Source: Bacillota bacterium (lineage in GTDB: Bacteria; Bacillota; Bacilli; Paenibacillales; NBRC-103111). From it: DNA of 64,000 bases. The stretch covers positions 372,001 through 436,000 of the forward strand of contig JAEWGW010000025.1 of assembly GCA_023388055.1 (NCBI GenBank), read 5' to 3'. Positions 32,387 to 40,991 of this stretch are shown in pieces. Each line of letters starts with the position of its first letter. Positions within the stretch are counted from its first letter, which is position 1. Below the pieces are notes generated by a model that searched no databases, was not told the origin of the DNA, and saw nothing but the letters and a program-made list of their open reading frames with translations. Position numbers and translations under genes: made by a program.

Positions 32387-33097
32387 ATGGACTTTATTAT
32401 TTCACTCCTGTCGATTGTGATGATCGACCTGTTTCTGGCAGGGGACAACGCGATCGTGATCGGTATGGCTGCACGCAATCTGCCCCATCATCAACAGAAA
32501 AAAGCGATTATTGGAGGAACGGTAGGCGCAATCGTCATCCGTGCGGTGTCCACGATCCTGGTGGTTTGGCTTCTGGGCATCACAGGCCTAAAGCTGATCG
32601 GCGGTATCCTCCTCATGTATATTGCTATTAAGCTTCTGGTGGAAAAGAAGGAAGAGGAAGCCCATATCAATGCGGGCATGAGCATCTGGAAGGCTATCGG
32701 CACGATTATTATCGCCGACATGGTCATGGGTCTGGACAACGTGCTGGCCGTAGCCGGCGCCGCCAATCACGATTATACATTGGTGGTATTGGGTCTTCTC
32801 ATCAGTATCCCGATTATGGTGTACGGCAGCACTCTGGTCATCCGCCTGATGGACCGTTTCCCCAAGATCATTTATCTGGGGGCGGCTATTCTGGCCTATA
32901 CCTCCGGCAAAATGATTACCGGCGAAAGCTTCATCGCTGACGTGCTGGGTGGCGGGTTCCTGCGTTATGCCATCGAAGTTGTCGTTGTTGCAATCTGCCT
33001 TGGTGTTGGCTACTGGCTGAACAAGAGGCAGAATAACGGCAAGGCAGTGCCTGCCGTCAATCACGGTAAAGCCGACAGCCATTCTGCTTCGGCGTAA
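32387..33097 (+). CDS. TerC-family membrane protein (manganese exporter type)
   Basis: A 236-residue polytopic membrane protein of the TerC family (YkoY/YjbE-like). The family is implicated in Mn2+ efflux and metalation of exported proteins. About seven spans are visible. The conserved acidic motifs are DLFLAGDNAIVIGMAA (about 12-27) and MVMGLDNVLAVAGAA (about 112-126), whose Asp-Asn pairs are thought to bind metal. The C-terminus is soluble and His/Lys-rich. The start is ATG 32387, 10 bases after AAAGGA, where MDFIISLLSIV begins; the upstream in-frame codons lack homology. The manganese riboswitch in its leader directly supports the metal role. A terminator follows. Confidence 0.92.
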   Translation: MDFIISLLSIVMIDLFLAGDNAIVIGMAARNLPHHQQKKAIIGGTVGAIVIRAVSTILVVWLLGITGLKLIGGILLMYIAIKLLVEKKEEEAHINAGMSIWKAIGTIIIADMVMGLDNVLAVAGAANHDYTLVVLGLLISIPIMVYGSTLVIRLMDRFPKIIYLGAAILAYTSGKMITGESFIADVLGGGFLRYAIEVVVVAICLGVGYWLNKRQNNGKAVPAVNHGKADSHSASA

Positions 33098-33130
33098 GGC
33101 AGCCTCTTGACGCATTTCCCGAATAAACGA

Positions 33131-33172
33131 AAAAGAAGCTCCGGACAGAAACATTGGTCCGGGCTTCTTTTG
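33131..33172 (+). terminator. Terminator of terC
   Basis: AAAGAAGCTCCGGAC ... GTCCGGGCTTCTTTT stem with a T-run, 34 bases after the stop. Confidence 0.88.
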
Positions 33173-33200
33173 TGTATGGACGGACGATTTCCCCTGCTGC

Positions 33201-33229
33201 TTGTCGTCTTTCAAGGATTTCTGTATGAT
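33201..33229 (+). promoter_or_regulatory. Promoter of the GntR/solute-binding fusion gene
   Basis: TTGTCG, a 17-base spacer and TATGAT; the start codon is 58 bases downstream. Confidence 0.65.
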
Positions 33230-33287
33230 GAATACTGTAAACTGCCCATAAGGGCGGGAGTAACCGGGAGATGGCGAGGAACCCGCT

Positions 33288-34679
33288 ATGCAGAAAAGGA
33301 ACAGCCGAAAATTTTTCCGCGTCAGGCTGGAAGAGATGGTCCGGACCTTGCGGAGCGAAATTCAATCCGGGAGCACGGCCATAGGCAGCTTCCTTCCTTC
33401 GGAAAGCGATCTGGAGGTACGCTTCGGACTCAGCAACGCCTCTGTCCGCAAGGGACTGAAGGTGCTGGTGGAAGAGGGCTTAATCGAGAAAATCCCGCGT
33501 GTCGGCAACCGGGTGAAAGCCCCTGTGCAAGGGCGCAGAACAACCGTCAGATTCGGGTACGTGAACAATATCTTTCCTTTGGTGGAGATACAGAAGCTTC
33601 TGGAGAAATTTGAGGAGCAGTATCCCCATATTGCCGTTCAGCCGGTTGGGCTGCCTGCAGGCAGCTACTCGGCGACCGTGCGGGAATATTTGCAGTCGGA
33701 AATTCTCGATGTTGTGCTGATCAACAATAACAATTATCAGGATTTTGTGGAGGAGAGCTGTACGGAGCTGCTGGAGCCGCTGGAGGAGCAGCCGGACGCC
33801 CCCCGCTTTCTGTCCGGGATGTTCCGGTGCGGCGAACATAGCCGCGTACGTCCCTTTGTTTATTCTCCCGTCGTACTTTGTTATAACAAACGGCACTTTA
33901 AGGAAGCCGGTGTAGCGTTTCCCGACAGCAGCTGGTCCTGGGATGATCTGTTCGCGTGCGGCCGGAAGGTGGCAGACGGCCATGAGCGGTACGGCTTTTA
34001 TTTTTATTTGCCCTCCCGCAACAGATGGCCCTTATTCCTGCTCCAGAGCGGGACAACCTTCCAGGCGGAGAAAGATGGCGAAGGCCGGTTCCGGCTTGGA
34101 AGCTCCAGACTGCTGGATAGCCTGGATGTCTGCAGGAGGCTGGTAGGGATGAGAGATGTGTTCCCGACGGTTCTGTCGGAGAGCGATGCGGATGCGGAAG
34201 CCCTGTTCCTTCAGGGTAAAGTCTCCATGATTATGACCACCTATTATTTTCTGAACCAATTGCGCAACTCGGATCTGTCATTCGATATTGCTCAGCTGCC
34301 GCGGCTCCAGAATGCCGATACGCTGCTAATTGTGAACGGGCTGGCGGTGAACGCCAAATCGCAGAACAAAAATGCGGCTATGCTGCTTGTTGATTTCCTC
34401 ACCTCGTATGAGGCACAGCTGCTAATCCGGCACAAAACGCTGAATATCGCGGCCAACCGGGCGGCAATGGAGTGGGAGGGGAAGGAAGCCGTATACCGCC
34501 CATCCCGCTTTCAGCTTTACCGGGAGATCATCCCCACCTACCGGCTGGTTACGGATCTGGGCTTGAGCAACCGCCAGCTGAAGGCAATTCAGCGTGATAT
34601 CATGCTTTTTGTTTCCGGACTGCTGGATCTGGAAGCGCTCTGCGTCAGGCTAGAAGAGGCATTGAACACAGCGGTGTAG
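33288..34679 (+). CDS. GntR-type regulator fused to a solute-binding-protein fold
   Basis: A 463-residue cytoplasmic transcription factor. Residues about 10-75 form a GntR winged helix (LRSEIQSGSTAIGSFLPSES, FGLSNASVRKGLKVLVEEGL, IEKIPRVGNRV). Residues about 85-460 match a family 1 extracellular solute-binding protein, without a signal peptide. They include TVRFGYVNNIFPLVEIQKLL, LDVVLINNNNYQDFVEE, VLCYNKRHFKEAGV, SWSWDDLFACGRKV, a FLQGKVSMIMTTYYF stretch and NAKSQNKNAAMLLVDFLTSY. Sugar-type solute-binding folds used as GntR effector domains are rarely described; UTRA or FCD domains are usual. The ligand is presumably an oligosaccharide. It is followed by an SGNH hydrolase and a secreted solute-binding lipoprotein, and mirrored 15-base sites around their promoter are the likely operator. 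It could repress until ligand binds. The start follows GAGGAAC weakly. Confidence 0.85.
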   Translation: MQKRNSRKFFRVRLEEMVRTLRSEIQSGSTAIGSFLPSESDLEVRFGLSNASVRKGLKVLVEEGLIEKIPRVGNRVKAPVQGRRTTVRFGYVNNIFPLVEIQKLLEKFEEQYPHIAVQPVGLPAGSYSATVREYLQSEILDVVLINNNNYQDFVEESCTELLEPLEEQPDAPRFLSGMFRCGEHSRVRPFVYSPVVLCYNKRHFKEAGVAFPDSSWSWDDLFACGRKVADGHERYGFYFYLPSRNRWPLFLLQSGTTFQAEKDGEGRFRLGSSRLLDSLDVCRRLVGMRDVFPTVLSESDADAEALFLQGKVSMIMTTYYFLNQLRNSDLSFDIAQLPRLQNADTLLIVNGLAVNAKSQNKNAAMLLVDFLTSYEAQLLIRHKTLNIAANRAAMEWEGKEAVYRPSRFQLYREIIPTYRLVTDLGLSNRQLKAIQRDIMLFVSGLLDLEALCVRLEEALNTAV

Positions 34680-34713
34680 AATTTGCCTCACCCTTGAGTT
34701 TTCCCCAATTACG

Positions 34714-34745
34714 GCACAGGCTCGGCTTTCCAGCCTGTGCTTTTT
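34714..34745 (+). terminator. Terminator of the regulator gene
   Basis: GCACAGGCT-CGGCTTTCC-AGCCTGTGC followed by TTTTT. Confidence 0.9.
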
Positions 34746-34756
34746 AATGTTCATAC

Positions 34757-34837
34757 TGACTCATAACTGACCTATAAAAATATTGACAGCGCTTTCTTGT
34801 TTAAGATATCATACAGTTAAGAGTTAGTTATGAGTTA
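34757..34837 (+). promoter_or_regulatory. Promoter bracketed by mirrored 15-bp sites
   Basis: TGACTCATAACTGAC (34757-34771) is repeated inverted as GTTAGTTATGAGTTA (34823-34837), with 13 of 15 positions matching. Between them lie TTGACA (34783-34788), an 18-base spacer and TATCAT (34807-34812). The spacer region also contains AGCGCTTT, a cre-like core. The layout suggests two operator sites of one regulator flanking the promoter; the adjacent GntR fusion is the natural candidate. Confidence 0.75.
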
Positions 34838-34872
34838 CAATTTACTCCTATTCATCCTTAAGGTGGTGCGGA

Positions 34873-35934
34873 ATGGAAAGGCAAGGTGTGTATTTTCACA
34901 ATGTTTCAGAGCTGGTGCAAAAACCGTATCAATCCGGTCTACATTTGCAGCGCTTTCCGGAGCATGTGCGCAACAGCCTGGCAGAGAAGGGAAGGACCAA
35001 GGCTGTGCAATCCAGCGGCTGTGAATTGCGGTTTGTTACCAGCTCCCGGCATGTTAGAGTCACCGTCGGCTCCAATGACTCCAATGGTATGGTCATGGTA
35101 TTCAAAGGGGATTTTTTTCACTCCATGCATAGTCTGCAGGCCGGAACGGCAACCACTTTGCATCTGGAGGAGCCGGAGCGTTTTGCTGAGGTGTCGCCGG
35201 AACGCCTGAATCAATCCGGCTTTTCCTCCAATGTATGGCGGCTCCATTTTGACCGGTTTGGGGCTCTTTTCTACGAGGTGGATGCCTTCGGCTCTGAGGT
35301 GCGGGCGCCGGAGCCGCATGAGGTTCCGCCGCTTGCGATGCTTGCATACGGGTCCTCCATCAGCCAGAGCGCAGGGGCTACGCATCATTTTAACGGTTAT
35401 GTGCAGCAGACGGCGCGCAGACTCGGTGTGGATGTGCTAAACCTTGCCCTTAGCGGGTCCTGCTACTGTGAGAGCGCCGTGGCTGACCATCTGGCCGACC
35501 GGGAGGATTGGGACTTCCTGTACCTGGAGCTGGGCGTCAACATGCGCTCGGTGGTGACTCCGGGGGAATTCAGGCAGCGGGTAACCTACATGCTGGACCG
35601 GGTTATCCGGCGCCATCCCGGCAAGCCGGTGTTTGTTACGACCATATTTCCCAACCGGGCAACCTATTTTCTGGATGAATCCCATGCTTTTCATGTCCAG
35701 GAGAAGGTGTTCAATGAAATCCTTCAGCATTGCTGCGAAAACATGGATTGCCCGCAGCTGCGGCTTCTGGATGGCACCGGAATCATGCGCGATTTTTCAT
35801 CGCTTACCTCTGATCTGATCCATCCCTCGGATTACGGCCACACGCTGATGAGCGGACACCTGGCCGAGCTGCTGCGACCTGTAGTCGAGTCTATGCTGAT
35901 CTCCAGACATACCGGCAACGGCGACAAAAAATGA
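34873..35934 (+). CDS. SGNH/GDSL-type hydrolase
   Basis: A 353-residue cytoplasmic protein with an N-terminal beta-sandwich-like part (about 1-150) and a C-terminal SGNH hydrolase domain (about 155-340). The nucleophile block is LAYGSSISQSAGA (GSS in place of the usual GDS). The glycine and asparagine blocks are LNLALSGSCYCE and YLELGVNM. The last block is DLIHPSDYGH, with the Asp and His of the triad. The family removes acyl groups from carbohydrates or lipids, and the two-part layout resembles carbohydrate acetyl esterases. The start ATG 34873 follows AAGGTGG. It runs into the next gene, whose start codon lies 14 bases after this stop, so they are cotranscribed. The substrate is unknown. 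Confidence 0.82.
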   Translation: MERQGVYFHNVSELVQKPYQSGLHLQRFPEHVRNSLAEKGRTKAVQSSGCELRFVTSSRHVRVTVGSNDSNGMVMVFKGDFFHSMHSLQAGTATTLHLEEPERFAEVSPERLNQSGFSSNVWRLHFDRFGALFYEVDAFGSEVRAPEPHEVPPLAMLAYGSSISQSAGATHHFNGYVQQTARRLGVDVLNLALSGSCYCESAVADHLADREDWDFLYLELGVNMRSVVTPGEFRQRVTYMLDRVIRRHPGKPVFVTTIFPNRATYFLDESHAFHVQEKVFNEILQHCCENMDCPQLRLLDGTGIMRDFSSLTSDLIHPSDYGHTLMSGHLAELLRPVVESMLISRHTGNGDKK

Positions 35935-35948
35935 CGGGAGTGAACGAA

Positions 35949-37502
35949 TTGAAAAGACAGATATATTCCTTGATAAGCGTGTCATTGTTGACTGCTTCCT
36001 TGATTGGATGTTCTTCCACAAGCGGGGAGGTGGAGAAACAGGCAGGAGAGGGTCCGGGCGGGAAAACCTCCTTCTCCATATCCTTCCGGACCGGGAACAT
36101 TTCGTATGCAGACAACCATCCCGACATCAACAAAGACAAATGGGTTAAAAAGCTGGAGGAGCTGACAAATACGGATCTCAACATCCGATTGATGCAGCAA
36201 AAGAATTTTGATTCGCAGATGATCCAGATGTTCGCTATCAACGACATACCCGATGTTGTGCAGGCCAGCTCCGGTATAACGAATCCCCAGCTGGCCGGTT
36301 CCGTGGAGGCGGGGGTGTTCCTTCCCCTGAACGACCTGCTTCAGAAGCATGGCCAGGACCTGCTCAAGAAAATTCCCAAGAATGCCTGGGACAAGCAGAC
36401 CGATGCGAAGGGCAATATCTACGCCATCCCGGAATGGCTCTCCAATCCGTCGCGCCGCGCCACCTGGATTCGCTCCGATCTGCTGGAGAAGACAGGGCTG
36501 CCGGAGCCCAAAACGGTGGAGGACTTTCTGAATGTCATGCGCGCCTTCAAGAAAATGGGTGTGGAGAATCCGTATATGGGCCGGGAGGACTTTGTCTTTT
36601 CGGATATGTTTTTCGGCTCATATGACACCTTCGGCAATTTCTTCACCAAACAGGGGGATCAGATTGTACCCAAGTTCATGATGATCGAAAATATGCAAAA
36701 GACGATTGCCGCATACAAGACCATGTATGATGAGGGGTTGATCAGCAAGGAATTCGTAACGGTCAATCCGACGAAGTTCAAGAACGATATTCTTGCAGGC
36801 AAGGCAGGGATATGGAACATGAATGCCAACCTGCTCCTCCAATGGAGCCAGCAGCTGAAGGAGCATGTGCCCGGCGGGGAAATCAAGCTGATCTCCTCTC
36901 CCACAGGCTCTGACGGGGAGGGCGGGCTTCGACTGGTGGGCACGGTTTCCCGGGCCTACTTCATCAACAAGAATGCCAAGGACCCGGCCGGCATTGTAAA
37001 GTTCTTTAACTGGATGGTCAGCGATGAGGCGGAGCGGTTCTTTACCTTCGGGATCGAAGGGGAAAATTATACGATGGAGGACGGTAAGGTCAACTACAAG
37101 AAGCCGGTAAATGCCGATGAGGTGGACGAGGAAACCTTCCGTCAGGCTCTGCTGTGGTTCGTACAGGATACGACTTACAATAAAGGCGCCCTCAGTCTCA
37201 CTTCCGAAGGGCAGGAATTGATGAAGCTCTATGATACGGTGCTTGCCGATGAGGGGAGAGGTGGGATTCAATTCGAGCCGCAATTGCAGGGCTACCAGAA
37301 GAATCCGGACATTACCCCTACCGGAGATAAGCTGCCTCCCGTTATACTGACGCATGTGATTAGAATGGTATACGGAAAAGAGCCCATTTCCGATTATCCC
37401 AAGGTGGTGGAGGAATGGCTGCAGAAGGGCGGCAGTAATGTCATCAAGGAGGCCACAGAGCGCTTTCAAAAAAATGATGGTATTGTCTTGATCCAGCATT
37501 AG
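35949..37502 (+). CDS. Solute-binding lipoprotein of a sugar ABC importer (orphan)
   Basis: A 517-residue lipoprotein: the signal peptide ends in the lipobox LIGC, followed by a Ser/Gly-rich linker and a family 1 extracellular solute-binding domain of the large LplA/YtcQ type. Visible stretches are SISFRTGNISYADNHPDINK, NDIPDVVQASS, FLPLNDLLQKHGQDLLKKIP, YAIPEWLSNPSRRATWIRSD and the late FFNWMVSDEAERFFTFGIEG. It would capture an oligosaccharide outside the cell. No ABC permease genes follow, so it must use permeases encoded elsewhere or act as a sensor. The start is TTG at 35949, 8 bases after GGGAG; the ATG at 35931, which overlaps the previous stop, has no ribosome site. It is the last gene of the cassette. 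Confidence 0.88.
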   Translation: MKRQIYSLISVSLLTASLIGCSSTSGEVEKQAGEGPGGKTSFSISFRTGNISYADNHPDINKDKWVKKLEELTNTDLNIRLMQQKNFDSQMIQMFAINDIPDVVQASSGITNPQLAGSVEAGVFLPLNDLLQKHGQDLLKKIPKNAWDKQTDAKGNIYAIPEWLSNPSRRATWIRSDLLEKTGLPEPKTVEDFLNVMRAFKKMGVENPYMGREDFVFSDMFFGSYDTFGNFFTKQGDQIVPKFMMIENMQKTIAAYKTMYDEGLISKEFVTVNPTKFKNDILAGKAGIWNMNANLLLQWSQQLKEHVPGGEIKLISSPTGSDGEGGLRLVGTVSRAYFINKNAKDPAGIVKFFNWMVSDEAERFFTFGIEGENYTMEDGKVNYKKPVNADEVDEETFRQALLWFVQDTTYNKGALSLTSEGQELMKLYDTVLADEGRGGIQFEPQLQGYQKNPDITPTGDKLPPVILTHVIRMVYGKEPISDYPKVVEEWLQKGGSNVIKEATERFQKNDGIVLIQH

Positions 37503-37510
37503 TGATAAGA

Positions 37511-37559
37511 GAGAATCGGCAGAGGGCCTAAGCTGGCCTATCTGTTCTGGTTCTCTTTT
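37511..37559 (+). terminator. Terminator of the SGNH-lipoprotein unit
   Basis: GAGAA ... GGCC-TAAGCT-GGCC ... TTCTC imperfect stem followed by TTTT, 9 bases after the stop. Confidence 0.6.
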
Positions 37560-37686
37560 GATTTTGGCATGAAAAGTTCACCAGCCAGTAGAATAATTCC
37601 CGGAGCCTATGTTAAAATAAGCTTTTATTGAGGCGATGTAGAGAAATGGACGCCTTCTCGCGTCAATGGAACTGGGGGACGGCGAT

Positions 37687-39483
37687 ATGCAACAGGCGCA
37701 CATCCAATTAAAAAAGCATTTTGGCTATGATACATTTAAAAAGGGCCAGGAGGAGCTGGTGGAGAGTATCCTTCAGGGCAGAGATGTCCTCGGCGTGATG
37801 CCCACGGGAGCCGGGAAATCCGTCTGTTACCAGCTGCCTGCAGCGATGCTGCCCGGTATTACCTTGGTGGTGTCTCCTCTCATCTCTCTGATGAAGGATC
37901 AGGCCGACGCCCTGAACCAGATTGGAATTCCGGCCGCACTTGTGAACAGTACGCTCTCGGTTAGGGAGCTGAATGATACATACCGCGGGATTGCCGCGGG
38001 AGCCTACAAGATCGTGTATGTGGCGCCCGAACGTCTGGAATCCGAACGCTTCTGCCAGATGGTGCAGGAGCTATCCATCCCGCTGGTGGCGGTGGACGAG
38101 GCCCACTGCGTCTCCCAGTGGGGCCATGATTTCCGGCCCAGCTATCTGGCGGTGAACCGGCTTCTGAAGTGGATCAAACCCCGTCCTGTGCTGGCAGCCT
38201 TTACCGCTACGGCCACGGATGTGGTGAAGGAGGATATTGTCCGCCAGCTGGGGCTGGAGAATCCGCTGCGGATCACCACGGGCTATGAACGGGAGAATCT
38301 CAGCCTGTCGGTGGTCAAGGGGGCGGACAAGAAGGACTATATCGCCAGCTACCTGCGCTCGCGTCCCAAGGATGCGGGAATCATCTACGCCTCTACCCGC
38401 AAGGAGGTGGAGGATGTCCACCGGTATCTGAACCGTCTGGGCATCTCCGCCGGGCGTTATCATGCGGGTCTAAGCGATGAGGAGCGCAGCCGCAGCCAGG
38501 AGCTGTTTTTGTACGACATGACCAAGGTTATGGTGGCCACCAACGCCTTCGGGATGGGGATCGACAAATCCAATGTCCGGTTCGTCATCCACTACAACCT
38601 GCCGAAGAACCTGGAATCCTATTATCAGGAGGCGGGCCGTGCCGGACGGGACGGGGAACCGGGAGAGTGTATTCTGCTGTTTGCCGCCCAGGATATCATG
38701 ACTCAGAAGTTCCTTATGGAGCAGGGCGATTCGGAGCCGGAGCGCAAGAAGCAGGAATACAGCAATCTTAATGACATGGTGGATTATTGCCACACCACGG
38801 ACTGCCTGCAATCCTATATCGTATCGTATTTCGGCGGCCGCACGGCGGAGCCCTGCGGGCGCTGCAGCAGCTGCACCGACGAGCGGGAGCTCAATGATAT
38901 TACAGTGGAGGCGCAGAAGATATTTTCGTGCATTGTCCGCATGCGCCAACGGTTTGGCGTCACCATGACCGCCAAGGTGCTCCGGGGGTCAGGGGATGCC
39001 AAGATCAAACAGATGGGCTTTGACCAGCTGCCTACCTACGGGATCATGAAACAAGTGAAGGAGAAGGACATCACCGGCCTGATCAGTGTGCTGGTGGCGG
39101 ACGGTTACCTGAACCTGTCGGACAGCCAATACCCGGTGCTGTCCCTTACCCCCAAGGCCCGCAGTGTGCTGGAGGGAACGGAGCGTGTGTTCCACCGGGT
39201 GGTGATCCTTCCGCAAGCAGGCGGAGGAGCTAATGGAGGCGCTGCTGCAGGCGGGGCGGACGAAGCCCTCTTCGACAAGCTTCGCCAGCTTCGCCGGAGC
39301 TTCGCCGAACGGGAGCGGGTGCCTCCCTTCACCATCTTCCACGACGCCACCCTGCGTGATATGTGTGTCCGGCTGCCGGATACGGAGGACGAAATGCTGG
39401 CCGTCAAAGGAGTCGGCAAGCATAAGTTCGACAAGTACGGCCAAGCGTTCCTGGAGGAAATCCGGAAGCACAAGGGCGCTTAG
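37687..39483 (+). CDS. recQ: ATP-dependent DNA helicase RecQ
   Basis: A 598-residue 3'-5' DNA helicase of the RecF recombination pathway. Motif 0 is at FGYDTFKKGQEELV, Walker A at MPTGAGKS (about 38-45) and motif II at DEAH (about 137) with CVSQWGHDFRPSY. Motifs V and VI are VMVATNAFGMGIDKSNVRFV and QEAGRAGRDG. These are followed by the RecQ zinc-binding region (DYCHTTDC ... CGRCSSC, four cysteines), the winged helix, a Gly/Ala-rich linker and an HRDC domain (about 530-598). All parts of a full-length RecQ are present. ATG 37687 follows GGGGGA; an in-frame ATG seven codons upstream (37666) is the alternative. It is convergent with the ger operon, with only 19 bases between stops. Confidence 0.95.
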   Translation: MQQAHIQLKKHFGYDTFKKGQEELVESILQGRDVLGVMPTGAGKSVCYQLPAAMLPGITLVVSPLISLMKDQADALNQIGIPAALVNSTLSVRELNDTYRGIAAGAYKIVYVAPERLESERFCQMVQELSIPLVAVDEAHCVSQWGHDFRPSYLAVNRLLKWIKPRPVLAAFTATATDVVKEDIVRQLGLENPLRITTGYERENLSLSVVKGADKKDYIASYLRSRPKDAGIIYASTRKEVEDVHRYLNRLGISAGRYHAGLSDEERSRSQELFLYDMTKVMVATNAFGMGIDKSNVRFVIHYNLPKNLESYYQEAGRAGRDGEPGECILLFAAQDIMTQKFLMEQGDSEPERKKQEYSNLNDMVDYCHTTDCLQSYIVSYFGGRTAEPCGRCSSCTDERELNDITVEAQKIFSCIVRMRQRFGVTMTAKVLRGSGDAKIKQMGFDQLPTYGIMKQVKEKDITGLISVLVADGYLNLSDSQYPVLSLTPKARSVLEGTERVFHRVVILPQAGGGANGGAAAGGADEALFDKLRQLRRSFAERERVPPFTIFHDATLRDMCVRLPDTEDEMLAVKGVGKHKFDKYGQAFLEEIRKHKGA

Positions 39484-39502
39484 CCGAAGTCTGAAGGAGT
39501 GG

Positions 39503-39763
39503 TTATTCTCCGCTGGGCATCTGGAAGATGTACCGTTCCACAAATTGGCTGATCGGCGACAGCACTACCGTCCGCAGGGTCACTGTATTCAGCGGATCCA
39601 GGCTAAACTGGTGCGCCAGTGCCATATAGGTGGCCCATACAAGGAGGCAAGCATACACCAGCTTGCCTTTTTTGTTTTTATCATCGCTGGACATTTTTAA
39701 GCCCAAGAACAGCAGCAGCCCGGACACCAACAAAATGATGACGCTCGAAAGAAGTTTGCTCAT
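39503..39763 (-). CDS. Small two-span membrane protein, fourth gene of the ger operon
   Basis: An 86-residue protein with a hydrophobic N-terminus (VIILLVSGLLLFLGLKM), a short polar loop (SSDDKNKKGK), a second span (LVYACLLVWATYMALA) and an amphipathic C-terminus. I do not recognise a named family. Its ATG overlaps the gerC-type stop by four bases (ATGA), so it is translated as part of the operon. Small membrane proteins (GerD-like or GerF-type extras) accompany some ger operons in sporeformers. The position suggests an accessory subunit of this germinant receptor, which is inference. Confidence 0.75.
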   Translation of the reverse strand: MSKLLSSVIILLVSGLLLFLGLKMSSDDKNKKGKLVYACLLVWATYMALAHQFSLDPLNTVTLRTVVLSPISQFVERYIFQMPSGE

Positions 39764-40989
39764 TGCTCCTGTTCCTTTTTCGATAGTTTATTGTACCCCT
39801 TATTGCTCAGGCCCACCTTTTTCATTTTCACCTCAGCCTCAACCTGCAGATTGATTTTTTTGAACACATCCTCCTTATCCTGCTCCATCTGCTTCCATTG
39901 TTTGGGGTATTTGCGGTAGATCCGCTCGGAGATGCCCGCCACATCGGCATTTGCTTTTTTGGAGGCAGCCCATGCCCGTTTGCTCATGTTCACGACCTCA
40001 TTCTGGACACTCTCCTCCATTTTCCGGATGGTTTCCGGCTCCAGCAGATTGCAGGCACTTCCTGTTTCGTTTAACCAGCCGTCTATTGTAACATGGACGT
40101 TTACATTAAATTTGCCGTCCTTCTGCTGAACCTTCACCTTGGTTTGGGAGTCGGTCACTACAAAGGTGGAATCCTTGGTTTCTCCCTTCTCGGGATCCGA
40201 GGCAAAGGGGATTGTGGAGGACTGGACCTGATTGCTGAGAAAGGAAGCACCCAACGCTTCTTCGTCACTCATCCAACCCACCAGCTTGGTTTCCTTGATA
40301 ATCGCAGCACGGCCCAGCCTCAGCTTGGAGGGTACGGTGGTCTGCTTCAATTGATCGATGCCGGTTACCTCCTTGCCGCCGGAGATGATGATCTCCGGGA
40401 CTAAGCTGCTGTGGGAAGGACTCAGCATTTTTTTGATCAGATCATACATCCGCACATTGGGGATTTTGGACAGGTACCGCTCCTGCTTCTCCAGGATACG
40501 CTCCAGACCGATGCCCGGAATCGGCTCTGAGCTGAGCAGCTGCTCCAGGATGGATCTGCCGTCACCGGACGCGATGAGAACACTTACCGTCTCCCGGGAA
40601 TCGGAGTTGCGCAGATACAGGTCTACCATCTGGCTGAAGCCTTTTTTGGCAGCCTCCTCCCCAATCACAAGAATGCTGTTATGGCCAAAATACAGCTTCC
40701 GCGGCGCTTCCATATAGCTTTCAGACACGGCGCCCTTGATAGTATCCCCCTCGGTGGAATACACCACAACCGGCACTTGTCCGCTGGGCCCGCCAGCTGC
40801 ACCCGCTGCCGCGGATATAGATGAGGGCAGGATGACCTGGAAGGACAGCACCCATTTCCCGTTTTTACCCACATCCAATGCGGCCGCAGAGGTAATGGAA
40901 AGCTCATTCAGCTCCGTACGGTCCCAGCATCCTCCCAGGACCATGGACGAAAGTGCCAACAGGATGACCAACCGGCGGGAACGCCCCAT
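39760..40989 (-). CDS. Ger(x)C-family germination lipoprotein
   Basis: A 409-residue lipoprotein, the C subunit of a GerA-type germinant receptor in the spore inner membrane. The lipobox is in MVLGGC (about 16-21), followed by the family's WDRTELNELSITSAAALDVG. Later blocks are PRKLYFGHNSILVIGEEAAK and LYLRNSDSRETVSVLIASGD. The C-terminal domain has DGWLNETGSACNLLEPETIR and YPKQWKQM. The ATG at 40989 is 8 bases after AAGGAGG. The TTG two codons upstream would leave only two bases, so it is rejected. It starts within three bases of the gerB-type stop and overlaps the next small gene by four. Confidence 0.93.
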   Translation of the reverse strand: MGRSRRLVILLALSSMVLGGCWDRTELNELSITSAAALDVGKNGKWVLSFQVILPSSISAAAGAAGGPSGQVPVVVYSTEGDTIKGAVSESYMEAPRKLYFGHNSILVIGEEAAKKGFSQMVDLYLRNSDSRETVSVLIASGDGRSILEQLLSSEPIPGIGLERILEKQERYLSKIPNVRMYDLIKKMLSPSHSSLVPEIIISGGKEVTGIDQLKQTTVPSKLRLGRAAIIKETKLVGWMSDEEALGASFLSNQVQSSTIPFASDPEKGETKDSTFVVTDSQTKVKVQQKDGKFNVNVHVTIDGWLNETGSACNLLEPETIRKMEESVQNEVVNMSKRAWAASKKANADVAGISERIYRKYPKQWKQMEQDKEDVFKKINLQVEAEVKMKKVGLSNKGYNKLSKKEQEQ

Positions 40990-40991
40990 TG

